Shown: positions 33,774-41,834 of the stretch, one piece after another
How positions within the stretch are numbered: the stretch's first letter is position 1
Layout: each line of letters opens with the position of its first letter
Origin: AC-51 sp036265325
GTDB taxonomy: Bacteria; Actinomycetota; UBA4738; HRBIN12
Direction of reading: 5' to 3'
NCBI GenBank assembly: GCA_036265325.1
Contig: DATAPH010000088.1
Location: 4,841 to 68,840, forward strand
DNA length: 64,000 nucleotides
Program-made: the position numbers and the translations under genes
The notes under the pieces: generated by a model
What the model saw: only the letters and a program-made list of their open reading frames with translations
Database searches by the model: none
Told to the model about the DNA's origin: nothing

Positions 33774-34561
33774 CCTCAGCGGACCACCTGATCGACGAAG
33801 CGGTCAACGCGGCCTTCCAGGGCTGGGACTTCTCGTGGCTCACGGGTCGGAGCGACGATCCGAAGACGCCCTGGCGGTACGGTCAGCTCGTGGCCGAGGC
33901 GCTCACGAGGTCTACACGCGCCCTCGATATCGATACGGGCGGCGGCGAGGCGCTCGCCGCACTGGCGCCGTTCGCCTGTTCAGTCATCGCGACGGAGGGG
34001 TACACACCGAACATCGCCGTGGCCCACGCGAACCTACTACCCGTCGGTGTTCCGCTGATCGGCGTCGAGTCGGCGCCGGACAACATCGGCCAGGAACGGG
34101 CCACACCGAGCGACACCGCGAGTCATCTGCCCTTCCGCGACGGCGCTTTCGACCTCGTCGTGAACCGCCACTCCTCCTATTGGCCCAGCGAGGTAGCGCG
34201 CGTGCTCGGCGTCGGCGGGACGTACCTGACGCAGCAGCGCAGCGGAGGAGACGACGAGCTACTTCGGACGTTCGGGCGCGCGACCCACCGAGGCGCTGAT
34301 TTCGATCTCGCGTTCGCCGTCAGGCAGCTCCGAGACGTCGGCTTCGACATCGTCCGCGCCGAAGAGTCCGATGGCACCGTTCGATTCTTCGACGTCGGCG
34401 CGGTCGTGTACTACCTGCGAGCGATCCCGTGGATCGTGCCCAACTTCGACGTCGAGGCCGACCGCGAGACGCTCCTTCGCATCCACGACACCATCAAGGC
34501 CGACGGATGGTTCGGCGTCGCGAGCTACCGCTTCCTGATCGAGGCGCGGACGATGCGGTGA
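33770..34561 (+). CDS. SAM-dependent methyltransferase coupled to the SagB-like gene
   Basis: Class I methyltransferase of 263 residues. Motif I is ALDIDTGGGEAL, motif II region VIATEGYTPN, and post-motif LPFRDGAFDLVVNRHSSY matches the UbiE/Methyltransf_11 pattern. The C-terminal part (IPWIVPNFDVEADRE, FGVASYRFLIEA) resembles small-molecule methyltransferases. The GTG start overlaps the stop of the tandem nitroreductase gene. A joint modification pathway is inferred from this coupling only. Confidence 0.82.
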   Translation: MTSADHLIDEAVNAAFQGWDFSWLTGRSDDPKTPWRYGQLVAEALTRSTRALDIDTGGGEALAALAPFACSVIATEGYTPNIAVAHANLLPVGVPLIGVESAPDNIGQERATPSDTASHLPFRDGAFDLVVNRHSSYWPSEVARVLGVGGTYLTQQRSGGDDELLRTFGRATHRGADFDLAFAVRQLRDVGFDIVRAEESDGTVRFFDVGAVVYYLRAIPWIVPNFDVEADRETLLRIHDTIKADGWFGVASYRFLIEARTMR

Positions 34562-34581
34562 CCCGGTCGTAGGGTGCATGC

Positions 34582-35049
34582 ATGACCACCAAACTGCAGC
34601 CGGGCGACGCCGCGCCGTCCTTCGCTCTCATCGATCAGCACGGCACGACGGTCAAGCTCGACGACTACCGAGGCCGCAAGCTTCTCGTCTACTTCTACCC
34701 CGAGGCCGACACGCCCGGATGCACGAAACAATCGTGCGATCTGCGCGACCACCGGCAGGAGTTCACGAAACTCGGCGTCGACGTCGTCGGCATCTCGCCC
34801 GACGAGCCGGACAAGCAACTCGCCTTCGACGAGAAGTACAGACTCGGATTCCCGCTGCTAGCGGACACCGACCACGAGGTCGCCACCGCATGGGGCACGT
34901 GGGGCGAGAAGACCAACTACGGCAAGACCTACATGGGCATCACGCGCTCGTCGTTCCTCGTCGATGAAAACGGGAACATCGAGCAGGCGTGGTACCGCGT
35001 CAAGCCCGAGAACACGGTTCCGAAGGCGCAGCAAGCGCTGGCGGCCTAG
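34582..35049 (+). CDS. bcp: Thioredoxin-dependent peroxiredoxin, Bcp type
   Basis: Bcp/PrxQ peroxidase of 155 residues that reduces peroxides with thioredoxin. The peroxidatic Cys is in DTPGCTKQSCDLRD, with the second Cys five residues on acting as the resolving Cys as in PrxQ. Other family segments are YFYPEADT and LLADTDHEVATAWG. It starts 20 nt after the methyltransferase and may be co-transcribed with it. A hairpin at 35083-35101 could end the transcript. Confidence 0.95.
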   Translation: MTTKLQPGDAAPSFALIDQHGTTVKLDDYRGRKLLVYFYPEADTPGCTKQSCDLRDHRQEFTKLGVDVVGISPDEPDKQLAFDEKYRLGFPLLADTDHEVATAWGTWGEKTNYGKTYMGITRSSFLVDENGNIEQAWYRVKPENTVPKAQQALAA

Positions 35050-35082
35050 ACCTGCGCCGCTACGAGAACTCGTTGAACAGCT

Positions 35083-35101
35083 GCCTTCGCGCAGCGAAGG
35101 C
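35083..35101 (+). terminator. Hairpin downstream of bcp
   Basis: Perfect 8-bp stem GCCTTCGC / GCGAAGGC with loop GCA, 33 nt after the bcp stop. There is no T-tract, so termination strength is uncertain. Confidence 0.45.
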
Positions 35102-35191
35102 GCTGCAACGTGCGCGACGCAAGACCGCCATCAGACCGCAACCCGGGAAGGGTTCCGTCGGCCGTGTGTCGCCGTCTACGCTCGCGACGCG

Positions 35192-35587
35192 ATGCGAGGG
35201 GCGTTCTTTCAAGCGCGATTCGAGCCACCTTCCACCGCAAACGCGCTCAAGCCGTATCGCGGAACGCGCGAGCTCGAGGGACACGCGCGCGAAGATGCGG
35301 CACATCTCGCCGCGATCCTGGGACTGATCTCGGTCATGGCATTGGCGGCGTCGTTCATCTGGGCGCACCACTGGGGACCCCTCGCGTACACCATCGTCGG
35401 GATTTGGGGCATCACGACCGCGGCCACGCTCGTGCTCGCCTTGCTGGCTCGCCGCCCCGGCACACCGGCGCGCTGGCTGACCATCGTGGCGCTGGCGTGC
35501 GTCTCGGTGTCCGTGCTCGCCGTCGTGTTCACCGGTGCGGCGTTCGCAGCCGGCTACGACCCGACGGGACTCTGCGGCGGCGGCTAG
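35192..35587 (+). CDS. Small three-helix membrane protein
   Basis: A 131-residue protein with a polar N-terminal region (YRGTRELEGHAREDAAH) and three hydrophobic segments: LAAILGLISVMALAASFIW, AYTIVGIWGITTAATLVLAL and TIVALACVSVSVLAVVFTGAA. It ends in a Gly/Cys-containing tail (DPTGLCGGG). The start ATG lacks an obvious ribosome-binding site, so the N-terminus is uncertain. No family recognised. It is followed 11 nt later by an SRPBCC gene. Confidence 0.6.
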   Translation: MRGAFFQARFEPPSTANALKPYRGTRELEGHAREDAAHLAAILGLISVMALAASFIWAHHWGPLAYTIVGIWGITTAATLVLALLARRPGTPARWLTIVALACVSVSVLAVVFTGAAFAAGYDPTGLCGGG

Positions 35588-35598
35588 GGTGGGATCCG

Positions 35599-36093
35599 AT
35601 GGAGACGGCACAACGAGACTTCGAGATCATCAAACACGTCGACGCGCCGATCGACGACGTGTTCCGGGCATTCACGGACGCCGACGCACTCGCGGCGTGG
35701 TGGGGACCCGAGGGCTTCAACGTCACCGATGTGACGTCCGACGCTCGACCCGGCGGCGAGTTTCGTCTCGTCATGGCCGGCCCCGACGGGGTGGGCCAGC
35801 CCGTCGCAGGCAGATATCAAGAGGTGTCGCCGCCGTCCCACCTCGTCGCCGAGATCTCGGCCGGCGCCCCGGATGGGTCGACGCTCGTGACCGCCGTTCT
35901 GACCTTCCACCTGGCGCCGGTGAACGCGGGAACCGAGATCCGTCTGTCAGCGCATGGAACGGCCTTCACGTCCGAGGCCCGCGGCATGCTCGACGGGATG
36001 CAGGAGGGCTGGACGTCCAGCCTCATCTGTCTCGAGCGGTTCCTCGAAGAGTCGCACGGTTCAACCCTCAAAGCCCGACACGAAACCGCCTGA
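35599..36093 (+). CDS. SRPBCC (AHSA1-like) domain protein
   Basis: A 164-residue START/Bet v1-fold protein of the activator-of-Hsp90-ATPase-like group. Typical features are an opening strand KHVDAPIDDVFRAF, the DALAAWWGPEGF block, GEFRLVM, and a C-terminal helix with GMQEGWTSSLICLERFL. Such proteins bind hydrophobic ligands, but no specific role can be given. Start ATG 35599 follows the membrane-protein gene by 11 nt. Confidence 0.85.
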   Translation: METAQRDFEIIKHVDAPIDDVFRAFTDADALAAWWGPEGFNVTDVTSDARPGGEFRLVMAGPDGVGQPVAGRYQEVSPPSHLVAEISAGAPDGSTLVTAVLTFHLAPVNAGTEIRLSAHGTAFTSEARGMLDGMQEGWTSSLICLERFLEESHGSTLKARHETA

Positions 36094-36122
36094 CTCCCGA
36101 ACCGCTGTCCTAGGCTGGCGCC

Positions 36123-36367
36123 GTGACCGAGCGGGTGTCGGCGCGGGTGCTCCTCATCGACGAAATCTCGCGCGTGTGGAGGCTTCGCAGATCGTCGACG
36201 TCAACGAGACCGACGAAGGCGCCAGGTTCTTCGAGGGCTGGCGTTGGTGGACACTCGACGAGATCCGCGCGTACGACGGAGTCGTCGGCCCCGCGCGGCT
36301 CGCGGAGCTACTCGAACCGGTCCTTGACGGAGTGCTCCCATCAGTGCCGATCCTCACGAACGACTGA
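36123..36367 (+). pseudogene. Nudix hydrolase remnant (internal deletion and frameshift)
   Basis: An intact-looking Nudix start (GTG, MTERVSARVLLIDE, the usual first strand) leads within about 15 codons into a different frame. That frame carries a typical Nudix C-terminus (NETDEGARFFEGWRWWTLDEIRAYDG, then LAELLEPVLDG). The middle, including the catalytic Nudix box GX5EX7REUXEEXGU, is missing. Thus a gene of perhaps 150-170 codons has lost its centre. A sequencing or assembly error is unlikely because so much is lost. Confidence 0.75.
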
Positions 36368-36385
36368 GGCGAAAGCTGCGACCGG

Positions 36386-36475
36386 CGGAGACGCCGGGAT
36401 TCGAACCCGGGAGGGAGCTCAACACCCCCTAACCGCTTAGCAGGCGGCTCCTTTCGGCCACTCAGGCACGTCTCC
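36386..36475 (-). tRNA. tRNA-Ser (anticodon GCU)
   Basis: Type II tRNA with a long variable arm. Acceptor GGAGACG/CGTCTCC with discriminator G, anticodon arm GCCGC-CTGCTAA-GCGGT (one G-T closing pair; anticodon GCU, reads AGC/AGU), T loop TTCGAAT. CCA is not encoded. Confidence 0.95.
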
Positions 36476-36516
36476 GTCGCCGAGTCTACCGTCGAGCTTC
36501 GAGCGGCCAGCGGCGA

Positions 36517-37605
36517 TCAGGAGATGCGGCCGGCCGTCCGCAGGATCGTCAGCAACCGATCGACCGGCAGCGCGAACAACGTGTTGCCGTCACGCCCCAC
36601 GGTGGTGTGCGAGGCGAGCATCGCGTTCACGACCGCTTCCTCCGTCGCCTCGATCGTGGCCTTGAACACCGACGAGATGATCTGCCACGACTCGCTCCCA
36701 TCGGGAAGCACCGTCGGCGTGTACGGCTTCCCGTCGAGCGGCACCGCGTTCGCCGTCGAGAACGCGATGAACTGCTCGCCGCTCCCGTTCGACGCATACG
36801 AACCGCCGCGTGACAACCCCATACCCGCGCGTTGCGCGACGCGCTGCAGCTGGTGCGGCACCAGCGGCGCGTCGGTCGCGACGATGACGATGCACGACCC
36901 CTCGCTGTGCTCGATGGGCATCACGTCGGTGATGTGCTCGCCGACGCGCACGCCATCGATAAGCAGCGACGAACGATCTCCGTGGTTCGTCATCACCAAC
37001 ACGCCGATCGTGTAGCCGCCGGCATCGGCCGGGAGCACACGCGACGCCGTGCCGATCCCGCCCTTGAAGTCGAAGCACTGCATCCCGACGCCCGAGCCGA
37101 CGCAGCCTTCCTCGACGACACCACCGGCCGCAGCGTCGAGCGCGGCGAACACGTCGTCATCGCTCAGCGGGCGCTCGAGTACGGCGTTCAAGAACGAGTC
37201 GTCGCACTCGGTGACACATGGCATAACGGACTCTGCCGCGGCAACGTCCTTCGTCGCGACCCACGCGACCGCCGCGTCGTACGCCTTGCCGATCTGCTGC
37301 GAACTCGTGAGCACGATGGGGGTCTCGAGGATCCCCCACTCCTTTATGGAGTTGATGCCGATCAGCTCGCCGTACCCGTTGAGGATGTGGGTCGCGGCGT
37401 AGACCGGTTCCTCCCACGGAGCGGCTTCGCGCGGGAACAGGGTGGTGACCCCCGTGCGGATCGCGTCCTTGGCGCCGTCCTCGCCTCGGATGACGCTCTG
37501 GTGACCGACCCGGACGCCGGCGACATCGGTGATGGCGTTGAGGGTCCCGGGCTCCCCGCTGCCGATCCGGATCCCCAGGTCGCGCGCACGAGGCTGGGTC
37601 GTCAC
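36517..37605 (-). CDS. P1-family aminopeptidase/esterase (DmpA-like)
   Basis: Self-processing aminopeptidase of the DmpA/BapA family (MEROPS S58), 362 residues. Autocleavage is expected before Ser237 in EHSEGSCIVIVATDAP, making alpha and beta chains with Ser237 as nucleophile. Other family marks are ITDVAGVRVGH near the N-terminus, GNGEL-like HILNGYGELIG, and GSGVGMQCFDFKGGIGTASR. Substrates are N-terminal amino acids, D-amino amides or beta-peptides, and cannot be told apart here. It diverges from hemA, 24 nt away. Confidence 0.93.
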   Translation of the reverse strand: MTTQPRARDLGIRIGSGEPGTLNAITDVAGVRVGHQSVIRGEDGAKDAIRTGVTTLFPREAAPWEEPVYAATHILNGYGELIGINSIKEWGILETPIVLTSSQQIGKAYDAAVAWVATKDVAAAESVMPCVTECDDSFLNAVLERPLSDDDVFAALDAAAGGVVEEGCVGSGVGMQCFDFKGGIGTASRVLPADAGGYTIGVLVMTNHGDRSSLLIDGVRVGEHITDVMPIEHSEGSCIVIVATDAPLVPHQLQRVAQRAGMGLSRGGSYASNGSGEQFIAFSTANAVPLDGKPYTPTVLPDGSESWQIISSVFKATIEATEEAVVNAMLASHTTVGRDGNTLFALPVDRLLTILRTAGRIS

Positions 37606-37629
37606 GGCCAGCTACGATACCTGCTCTAC

Positions 37630-38907
37630 ATGGGCATCCTGGGCCTCGGCGTCTCCTTCCGTCGCGCACCGGTCGAGCTGCTGGAGCGGCTCGCGTTCAC
37701 CGACGACGACCTCACGAAGGCGTACCGGTTCGCCCTCGATCAGCCGGGCATCGAGGAGGCCGTGATCCTGTCCACGTGCAACCGCGTCGAGATCTACGGA
37801 GCGGTCGCCACGTACCACGCCGGGTTCCTCGGGCTGAAGCGCGTGCTCAGCGACACGCAAGGGGTCGCGGCTGACGAGCTCAGCGACCCGTTGTACTCCC
37901 ATTGGGAACGCGACGCGGCCGATCACCTGTTCGAAGTCGCCGCCGGGCTCGACTCGATGGTCCTCGGCGAAACGCAGATCCATGCACAGGTGCGAGAAGC
38001 GCTCCGGCGCGCGGCCGCCGAGGGCGGCGCCGGCGTCGCGCTCACCGGCGTGTTCCATGCGGCGTCGCGCGCAGGCCGGCGCGTCCGCCAGGAAACGGCG
38101 CTCGGCGCTGCGCCCGACGCGTTCGTCGAGCTCGGCGCCGATCTGGCCGCCGACGCGCTCGGCGACCTGCGCGGCAGGGACGTCGTGGTGGTCGGCGCGG
38201 GCCAGATGGCCGCCCTCGCGGTCAAGCACCTGCACCACCGCGGCGTCGGGCCCACCCGCATCTTGAACCGATCGCTCGAGCGCGCCCGCGCGCTCGCCGA
38301 ACGAACGAACACCGAGCACGGAGACCTCGATCATTTGCCCGAGGCCCTCACCCATGCCGATCTGGTCGTGTCGGCCACCGGCGCCGCGGGCCACGTGATC
38401 GACGCGGCGATGGTGCGCACGGCGATGCAGGGGCGTGAGGGTCGCCCGCTCGTGTTCGTCGATCTCGCCGTCCCTCGCGACGTGCATCCGGCGTCCGGCG
38501 ACATCGACGGCGTCACGCTGCTCGATATCGCGGCGCTCCGCGACGGCGTCGCGGAGCATTCGCCGGAGACCGCCGAGGACATCGCGAGGGCGCGACAGCT
38601 CGTCGAGGACGAGGTCGGTCGGTGGGTCTCGCGCCGGCGCGGCGAAGAGCTCGCACCGGTGATCAAGGCGTTGCGCCGTCACGGCGACGCGGTCGTCCAG
38701 GGCGAACTCGACCGCGTGCGCACCCGGCTCGAGGCGCTCGACCCGGCCGAACGCGAGGCCGTCGAATCGGCCGTTCGCGGCGTCGCCGCCAAGCTGCTGC
38801 ACGACCCGATCGTCGGCATGAAGGAACGGATCGAGCCCGCACGCGAGCGCGAGGTCGCGATCCTGCTCGCCCGATTGCTCGGCCTGCCCGACGCCGACCC
38901 CTCGTGA
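37630..38907 (+). CDS. hemA: Glutamyl-tRNA reductase
   Basis: First committed enzyme of the C5 heme pathway, reducing glutamyl-tRNA to glutamate-1-semialdehyde with NADPH. The nucleophilic Cys50 is in STCNRVEIYG; SMVLGETQIHAQVREAL and the NADPH-binding VVVGAGQMA follow, and the C-terminal dimerisation helices end the 425-residue protein. TACGAT at 37613-37618 lies 11 nt before the ATG and may be a -10 box for a nearly leaderless mRNA (weak). It overlaps hemC by GTGA. The long upstream frame is antisense to the peptidase. Confidence 0.97.
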   Translation: MGILGLGVSFRRAPVELLERLAFTDDDLTKAYRFALDQPGIEEAVILSTCNRVEIYGAVATYHAGFLGLKRVLSDTQGVAADELSDPLYSHWERDAADHLFEVAAGLDSMVLGETQIHAQVREALRRAAAEGGAGVALTGVFHAASRAGRRVRQETALGAAPDAFVELGADLAADALGDLRGRDVVVVGAGQMAALAVKHLHHRGVGPTRILNRSLERARALAERTNTEHGDLDHLPEALTHADLVVSATGAAGHVIDAAMVRTAMQGREGRPLVFVDLAVPRDVHPASGDIDGVTLLDIAALRDGVAEHSPETAEDIARARQLVEDEVGRWVSRRRGEELAPVIKALRRHGDAVVQGELDRVRTRLEALDPAEREAVESAVRGVAAKLLHDPIVGMKERIEPAREREVAILLARLLGLPDADPS

Positions 38908-39806
38908 GCGCGCTCCGGATCGCGACGCGGCGTTCCGACCTGGCGATGGCGCAGGCCGGGATCGTGCGCCTGATGCTCACGGAACAGGGACGCGAGGTCG
39001 TGCTGCTGCCGGTCGACACCACGGGCGACCGCGAGGGGGGGAACAACAAGGACAGATGGATCGACGCGATCGTCGACGCCCTGCGCACGGGTGAAGCGGA
39101 TCTCGCGGTGCACTCCGCCAAGGACCTGCCCGCCGACGACCTCGAGGACCTGGTGATCGCGGCGGTCCCGGAGCGAGCGGATCCGCGCGACGTGCTCGTC
39201 GCCGCAGACGGCGCGTACTTCGACGGCGACGCCCCGCGCCGAGGCGCGCGCGTCGGGACGTCGTCGCTGCGCCGCGCAGCCCAACTGCGGGCGGCGTTCC
39301 CGGACGTCGACCTCGTGGACCTGCGCGGGAACGTCCCTACCCGCCTGCGGAAGCTGCAGGAAGACGGCGGGCCGGACATCGCCGTGCTGGCGGCCGCCGG
39401 GCTCGACCGGCTCGGGCTGGCTCCGCAGGCCCTCAAGCCCCTGCCGGTGGACGTCGTCGTGCCGGCGCCCGGCCAGGGAACGCTCGCGATCCAGTGCCGC
39501 ACCGACGACCGGCCGATGCGAGCCGCCCTGTCGGTCCTCGAGCACGGCGTATCGGCCACAACCCTGCAAGCCGAGCGCGCGCTGACGCGCGCGCTCGGCG
39601 GCGACTGCAACCTGCCGCTCGGCGCGTTCGCCCAGGTCCACGGCGACGTCGTGCACCTCTCCGCGTGCGTCGCGACGCCCGACGGCTCGCGGGTGGTGCG
39701 AGCGTCGGTCGAGGCGGCCGACGCTGAGCAGGCCGCGAAGGCCGCCACCGCCGAGCTGCTCGACCAAGGCGCCGACGAGATCCTGGACGCCGTTCGCGCC
39801 CGATGA
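38904..39806 (+). CDS. hemC: Porphobilinogen deaminase
   Basis: Polymerises four porphobilinogens to hydroxymethylbilane. The dipyrromethane cofactor is bound by Cys235 in LGGDCNLPLG, and the catalytic Asp74 is in HSAKDLP. The family segment VGTSSLRRAAQL and the N-terminal IATRRSDLAMAQA are present. The 300-residue length is normal. GTG start overlaps the hemA stop; the stop overlaps the hemD ATG, so hemA-hemC-hemD are translationally coupled. Confidence 0.97.
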   Translation: MSALRIATRRSDLAMAQAGIVRLMLTEQGREVVLLPVDTTGDREGGNNKDRWIDAIVDALRTGEADLAVHSAKDLPADDLEDLVIAAVPERADPRDVLVAADGAYFDGDAPRRGARVGTSSLRRAAQLRAAFPDVDLVDLRGNVPTRLRKLQEDGGPDIAVLAAAGLDRLGLAPQALKPLPVDVVVPAPGQGTLAIQCRTDDRPMRAALSVLEHGVSATTLQAERALTRALGGDCNLPLGAFAQVHGDVVHLSACVATPDGSRVVRASVEAADAEQAAKAATAELLDQGADEILDAVRAR

Positions 39807-40582
39807 CCGCGCGTGGTCCCCTCGCGGGACGGACGATCCTTATCACGCGCCCCGCCGACCGCTCGGCTCGATTGGTCAACCTACTTGACCATCGTGGCGC
39901 GATAGTCATCGCCGCGCCATCCATCGAACTGAAGCCCGTTCGGAGCGCCGACCTGACGCGCGCGATCCGCGACCTCGCGACGGGCGGCTTCGCATGGATC
40001 GTGCTGACCTCGCCCGCGACCGTGCGGATGCTCGACGAACGGCTCGACCGGCCGACGGACCTCCGAGCCGATGTCGCCGCCATCGGCGAGGGGACGGCAG
40101 ACGCATACACGCGATGGGCGGACCGCGAACCGGAGCTCCTGCCCAAGACGTTCACGGTCGACGGGCTCGCCCGCGCGTTCCCGCGCGGTGCGGGCCGCGT
40201 GCTCTGCGCCCGCGCCGACATCGCGCCCGACGGCCTCGAGGACGCACTCGCCGTGAAGGGCTGGAGCCCGACGCGCGTCGACGCCTATCGAACGGTGTTC
40301 CCCAAGACGTTGCCGAAAGCCGCCAACACGGCGCTCGCTGCCGGCGACGTCGACGCGATCACGTTCACCAGCGCATCGACGGTGCGCGGCTTCCTGCAAG
40401 CGCTCGGCGGAGCCGCCGTCGCCGGCAAACCCAAGGTCGTCTGTATCGGGCCTGTCACGGCCAAGCAAGCGCGGGTCGCCGGCATGACCGTCCACGCGGT
40501 CGCCGATCCACACACGACCGACGGTCTCGTCGCCGCGGTCGAGCGGGCGCTCACGCCCAGGCGCCGCGAAGCGCGCGGATGA
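39803..40582 (+). CDS. hemD: Uroporphyrinogen-III synthase
   Basis: Cyclises hydroxymethylbilane with ring-D inversion to uroporphyrinogen III. The weakly conserved 259-residue protein shows the two Rossmann-like lobes: N-terminal LAGRTILITRPADRSARL, then ITFTSASTVRGFLQALG, and VVCIGPVTAKQARVAG near the end. It overlaps hemC (ATGA). Codons for VNLLDH carry a 20-bp palindrome (39873-39892) found identically in the helicase gene, with rare CTA-CTT Leu codons. The 3' end overlaps the convergent dipeptidase gene by 32 nt. Confidence 0.92.
   Translation: MTARGPLAGRTILITRPADRSARLVNLLDHRGAIVIAAPSIELKPVRSADLTRAIRDLATGGFAWIVLTSPATVRMLDERLDRPTDLRADVAAIGEGTADAYTRWADREPELLPKTFTVDGLARAFPRGAGRVLCARADIAPDGLEDALAVKGWSPTRVDAYRTVFPKTLPKAANTALAAGDVDAITFTSASTVRGFLQALGGAAVAGKPKVVCIGPVTAKQARVAGMTVHAVADPHTTDGLVAAVERALTPRRREARG
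39873..39892 (+). repeat. Copy 1 of a 20-bp palindromic repeat inside hemD
   Basis: TGGTCAACCTACTTGACCAT contains the inverted repeat TGGTCAA-N5-TTGACCA. The identical 20-mer occurs at 55879-55898 inside the UvrD-family helicase gene, same orientation and same reading frame. It uses CTA and CTT Leu codons that are rare in neighbouring genes. Confidence 0.8.
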
Positions 40583-41738
40583 CGTTCCCGCCGGCGAGCA
40601 TCGCGATCTGCTCGTCGGTGTACCCGTGCGCCACGAGCCACCGGATCACGTTGGGGAACTCGCTCGGGTTCTCCAAGCCGGCGACGTAGTCGATCTCCAC
40701 GTGCGCAGGCTGGTCGCCGGTGCTCAGGTTGTCCGCGTATCGCCGGTGCATCTCGACGTGATCGCCGAAGAACGTGTCGGGCCCGAACCCGACGTGTTCG
40801 ATCCCCATCAGGTCGATGCAGTACTCCGCATGCGCCATGACAGTCTCGAGCGAGTGCGGCTGCCCATGCACGGTGGTCGTGTTGGGCGACGCCTCGATCC
40901 CGATCACGCCACCGGTACCGGCGACCGCTTTCAAGAGGTCGTCCTCCTTCAACTTCGTCTCGGAGAACAGTGCCCGCGCGCCCGAATGCGACAAGAACAC
41001 AGGCGCCGTGGACGCATCGCACGTCTGCATCGCGGTCACGTCGCCGCAGTGCGACACATCGATCGCCATCCCGAGCCGATTCATGCGCGTGACGGCGCGC
41101 CGGCCGAAGTCCGTCAGGCCGCCGTCGCCGGGGTCGCGCAGGCCGCCGCCGAGCTGGTTCGACTCGCTGTACGTCACGCCGAGCATCCGCACGCCGAGGC
41201 CGTACAGGATGTCGACCCGGTCGAGCTCGTTCTCGATCGGCGCCGCACCTTCGATCGAGGCGATGAGCGCGATCGTCCCCGTCTCGTGCGCCCGTTCGAT
41301 GTCGTCGACGTCGAGCCCGAGGAAGACCACCGAGGAGTGGGCGACGTCCGACAGGTGCATTCCGACGTCGTGGATGACGTCGGTCCATTTCCATCCGGTC
41401 GCCGACGTGATCGTCGCGGTCCCGTCGAAGAAGTTCTCGAACACGGCGTCGAGCCCGCTGGCCGCGAGCCCTTCGAATCCGTACCACTCGCGACCCTGAC
41501 GGATGTACGCGTCGTTGTCGTTCCAGTCGACAGGAGCGATCCCGGCGTGCTCGTGCAGTGAGATACAGATGCTCTCGCGGAGCAACCGCTCGGCGCGGGC
41601 GTCCTCTTCGTCGGACAGCGGCACCATCGTCGGCTCGACGCGCCCGAGCTCGGGGACGAGCTCGAACCCGACGTAGTCTTCGCCTTCGACCAGATACGAG
41701 AACGAGCGGTAGCCGTCGTGGCGCTTCTTCGGGTCCAT
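40551..41738 (-). CDS. Membrane-dipeptidase family protein (M19, renal dipeptidase-like)
   Basis: Zinc-dependent amidohydrolase-fold dipeptidase of 395 residues. Family features seen are LIASIEGAAPI (first metal Glu region), LGVRMLGVTYSESNQLGGG, GMAIDVSHCGD (His ligand), APVFLSHSGARALF (His ligand) and the C-terminal LAGGNVIRALR. The usual N-terminal HxDLP-like metal site is replaced by SICISLHEHAG, where a His pair may serve. Start ATG follows the long upstream shadow frame and matches the family start. Role may be turnover of peptides or D-amino-acid dipeptides. Confidence 0.85.
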   Translation of the reverse strand: MDPKKRHDGYRSFSYLVEGEDYVGFELVPELGRVEPTMVPLSDEEDARAERLLRESICISLHEHAGIAPVDWNDNDAYIRQGREWYGFEGLAASGLDAVFENFFDGTATITSATGWKWTDVIHDVGMHLSDVAHSSVVFLGLDVDDIERAHETGTIALIASIEGAAPIENELDRVDILYGLGVRMLGVTYSESNQLGGGLRDPGDGGLTDFGRRAVTRMNRLGMAIDVSHCGDVTAMQTCDASTAPVFLSHSGARALFSETKLKEDDLLKAVAGTGGVIGIEASPNTTTVHGQPHSLETVMAHAEYCIDLMGIEHVGFGPDTFFGDHVEMHRRYADNLSTGDQPAHVEIDYVAGLENPSEFPNVIRWLVAHGYTDEQIAMLAGGNVIRALRGAWA

Positions 41739-41834
41739 GCTGGTGGGCGACGCTAGCAGGCATGGTCCGGTGCGCGGCGGGAATGCCAGACGAGGGGTCC
41801 TGGTTGCTTCTGGGGTCCCGAGAGGAGGCGCACG

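Noticed and set aside
36832..37629. Long N-terminal extension of hemA
   Set aside because: It is antisense to the P1 aminopeptidase and glutamyl-tRNA reductases start at MGILGLGVS.
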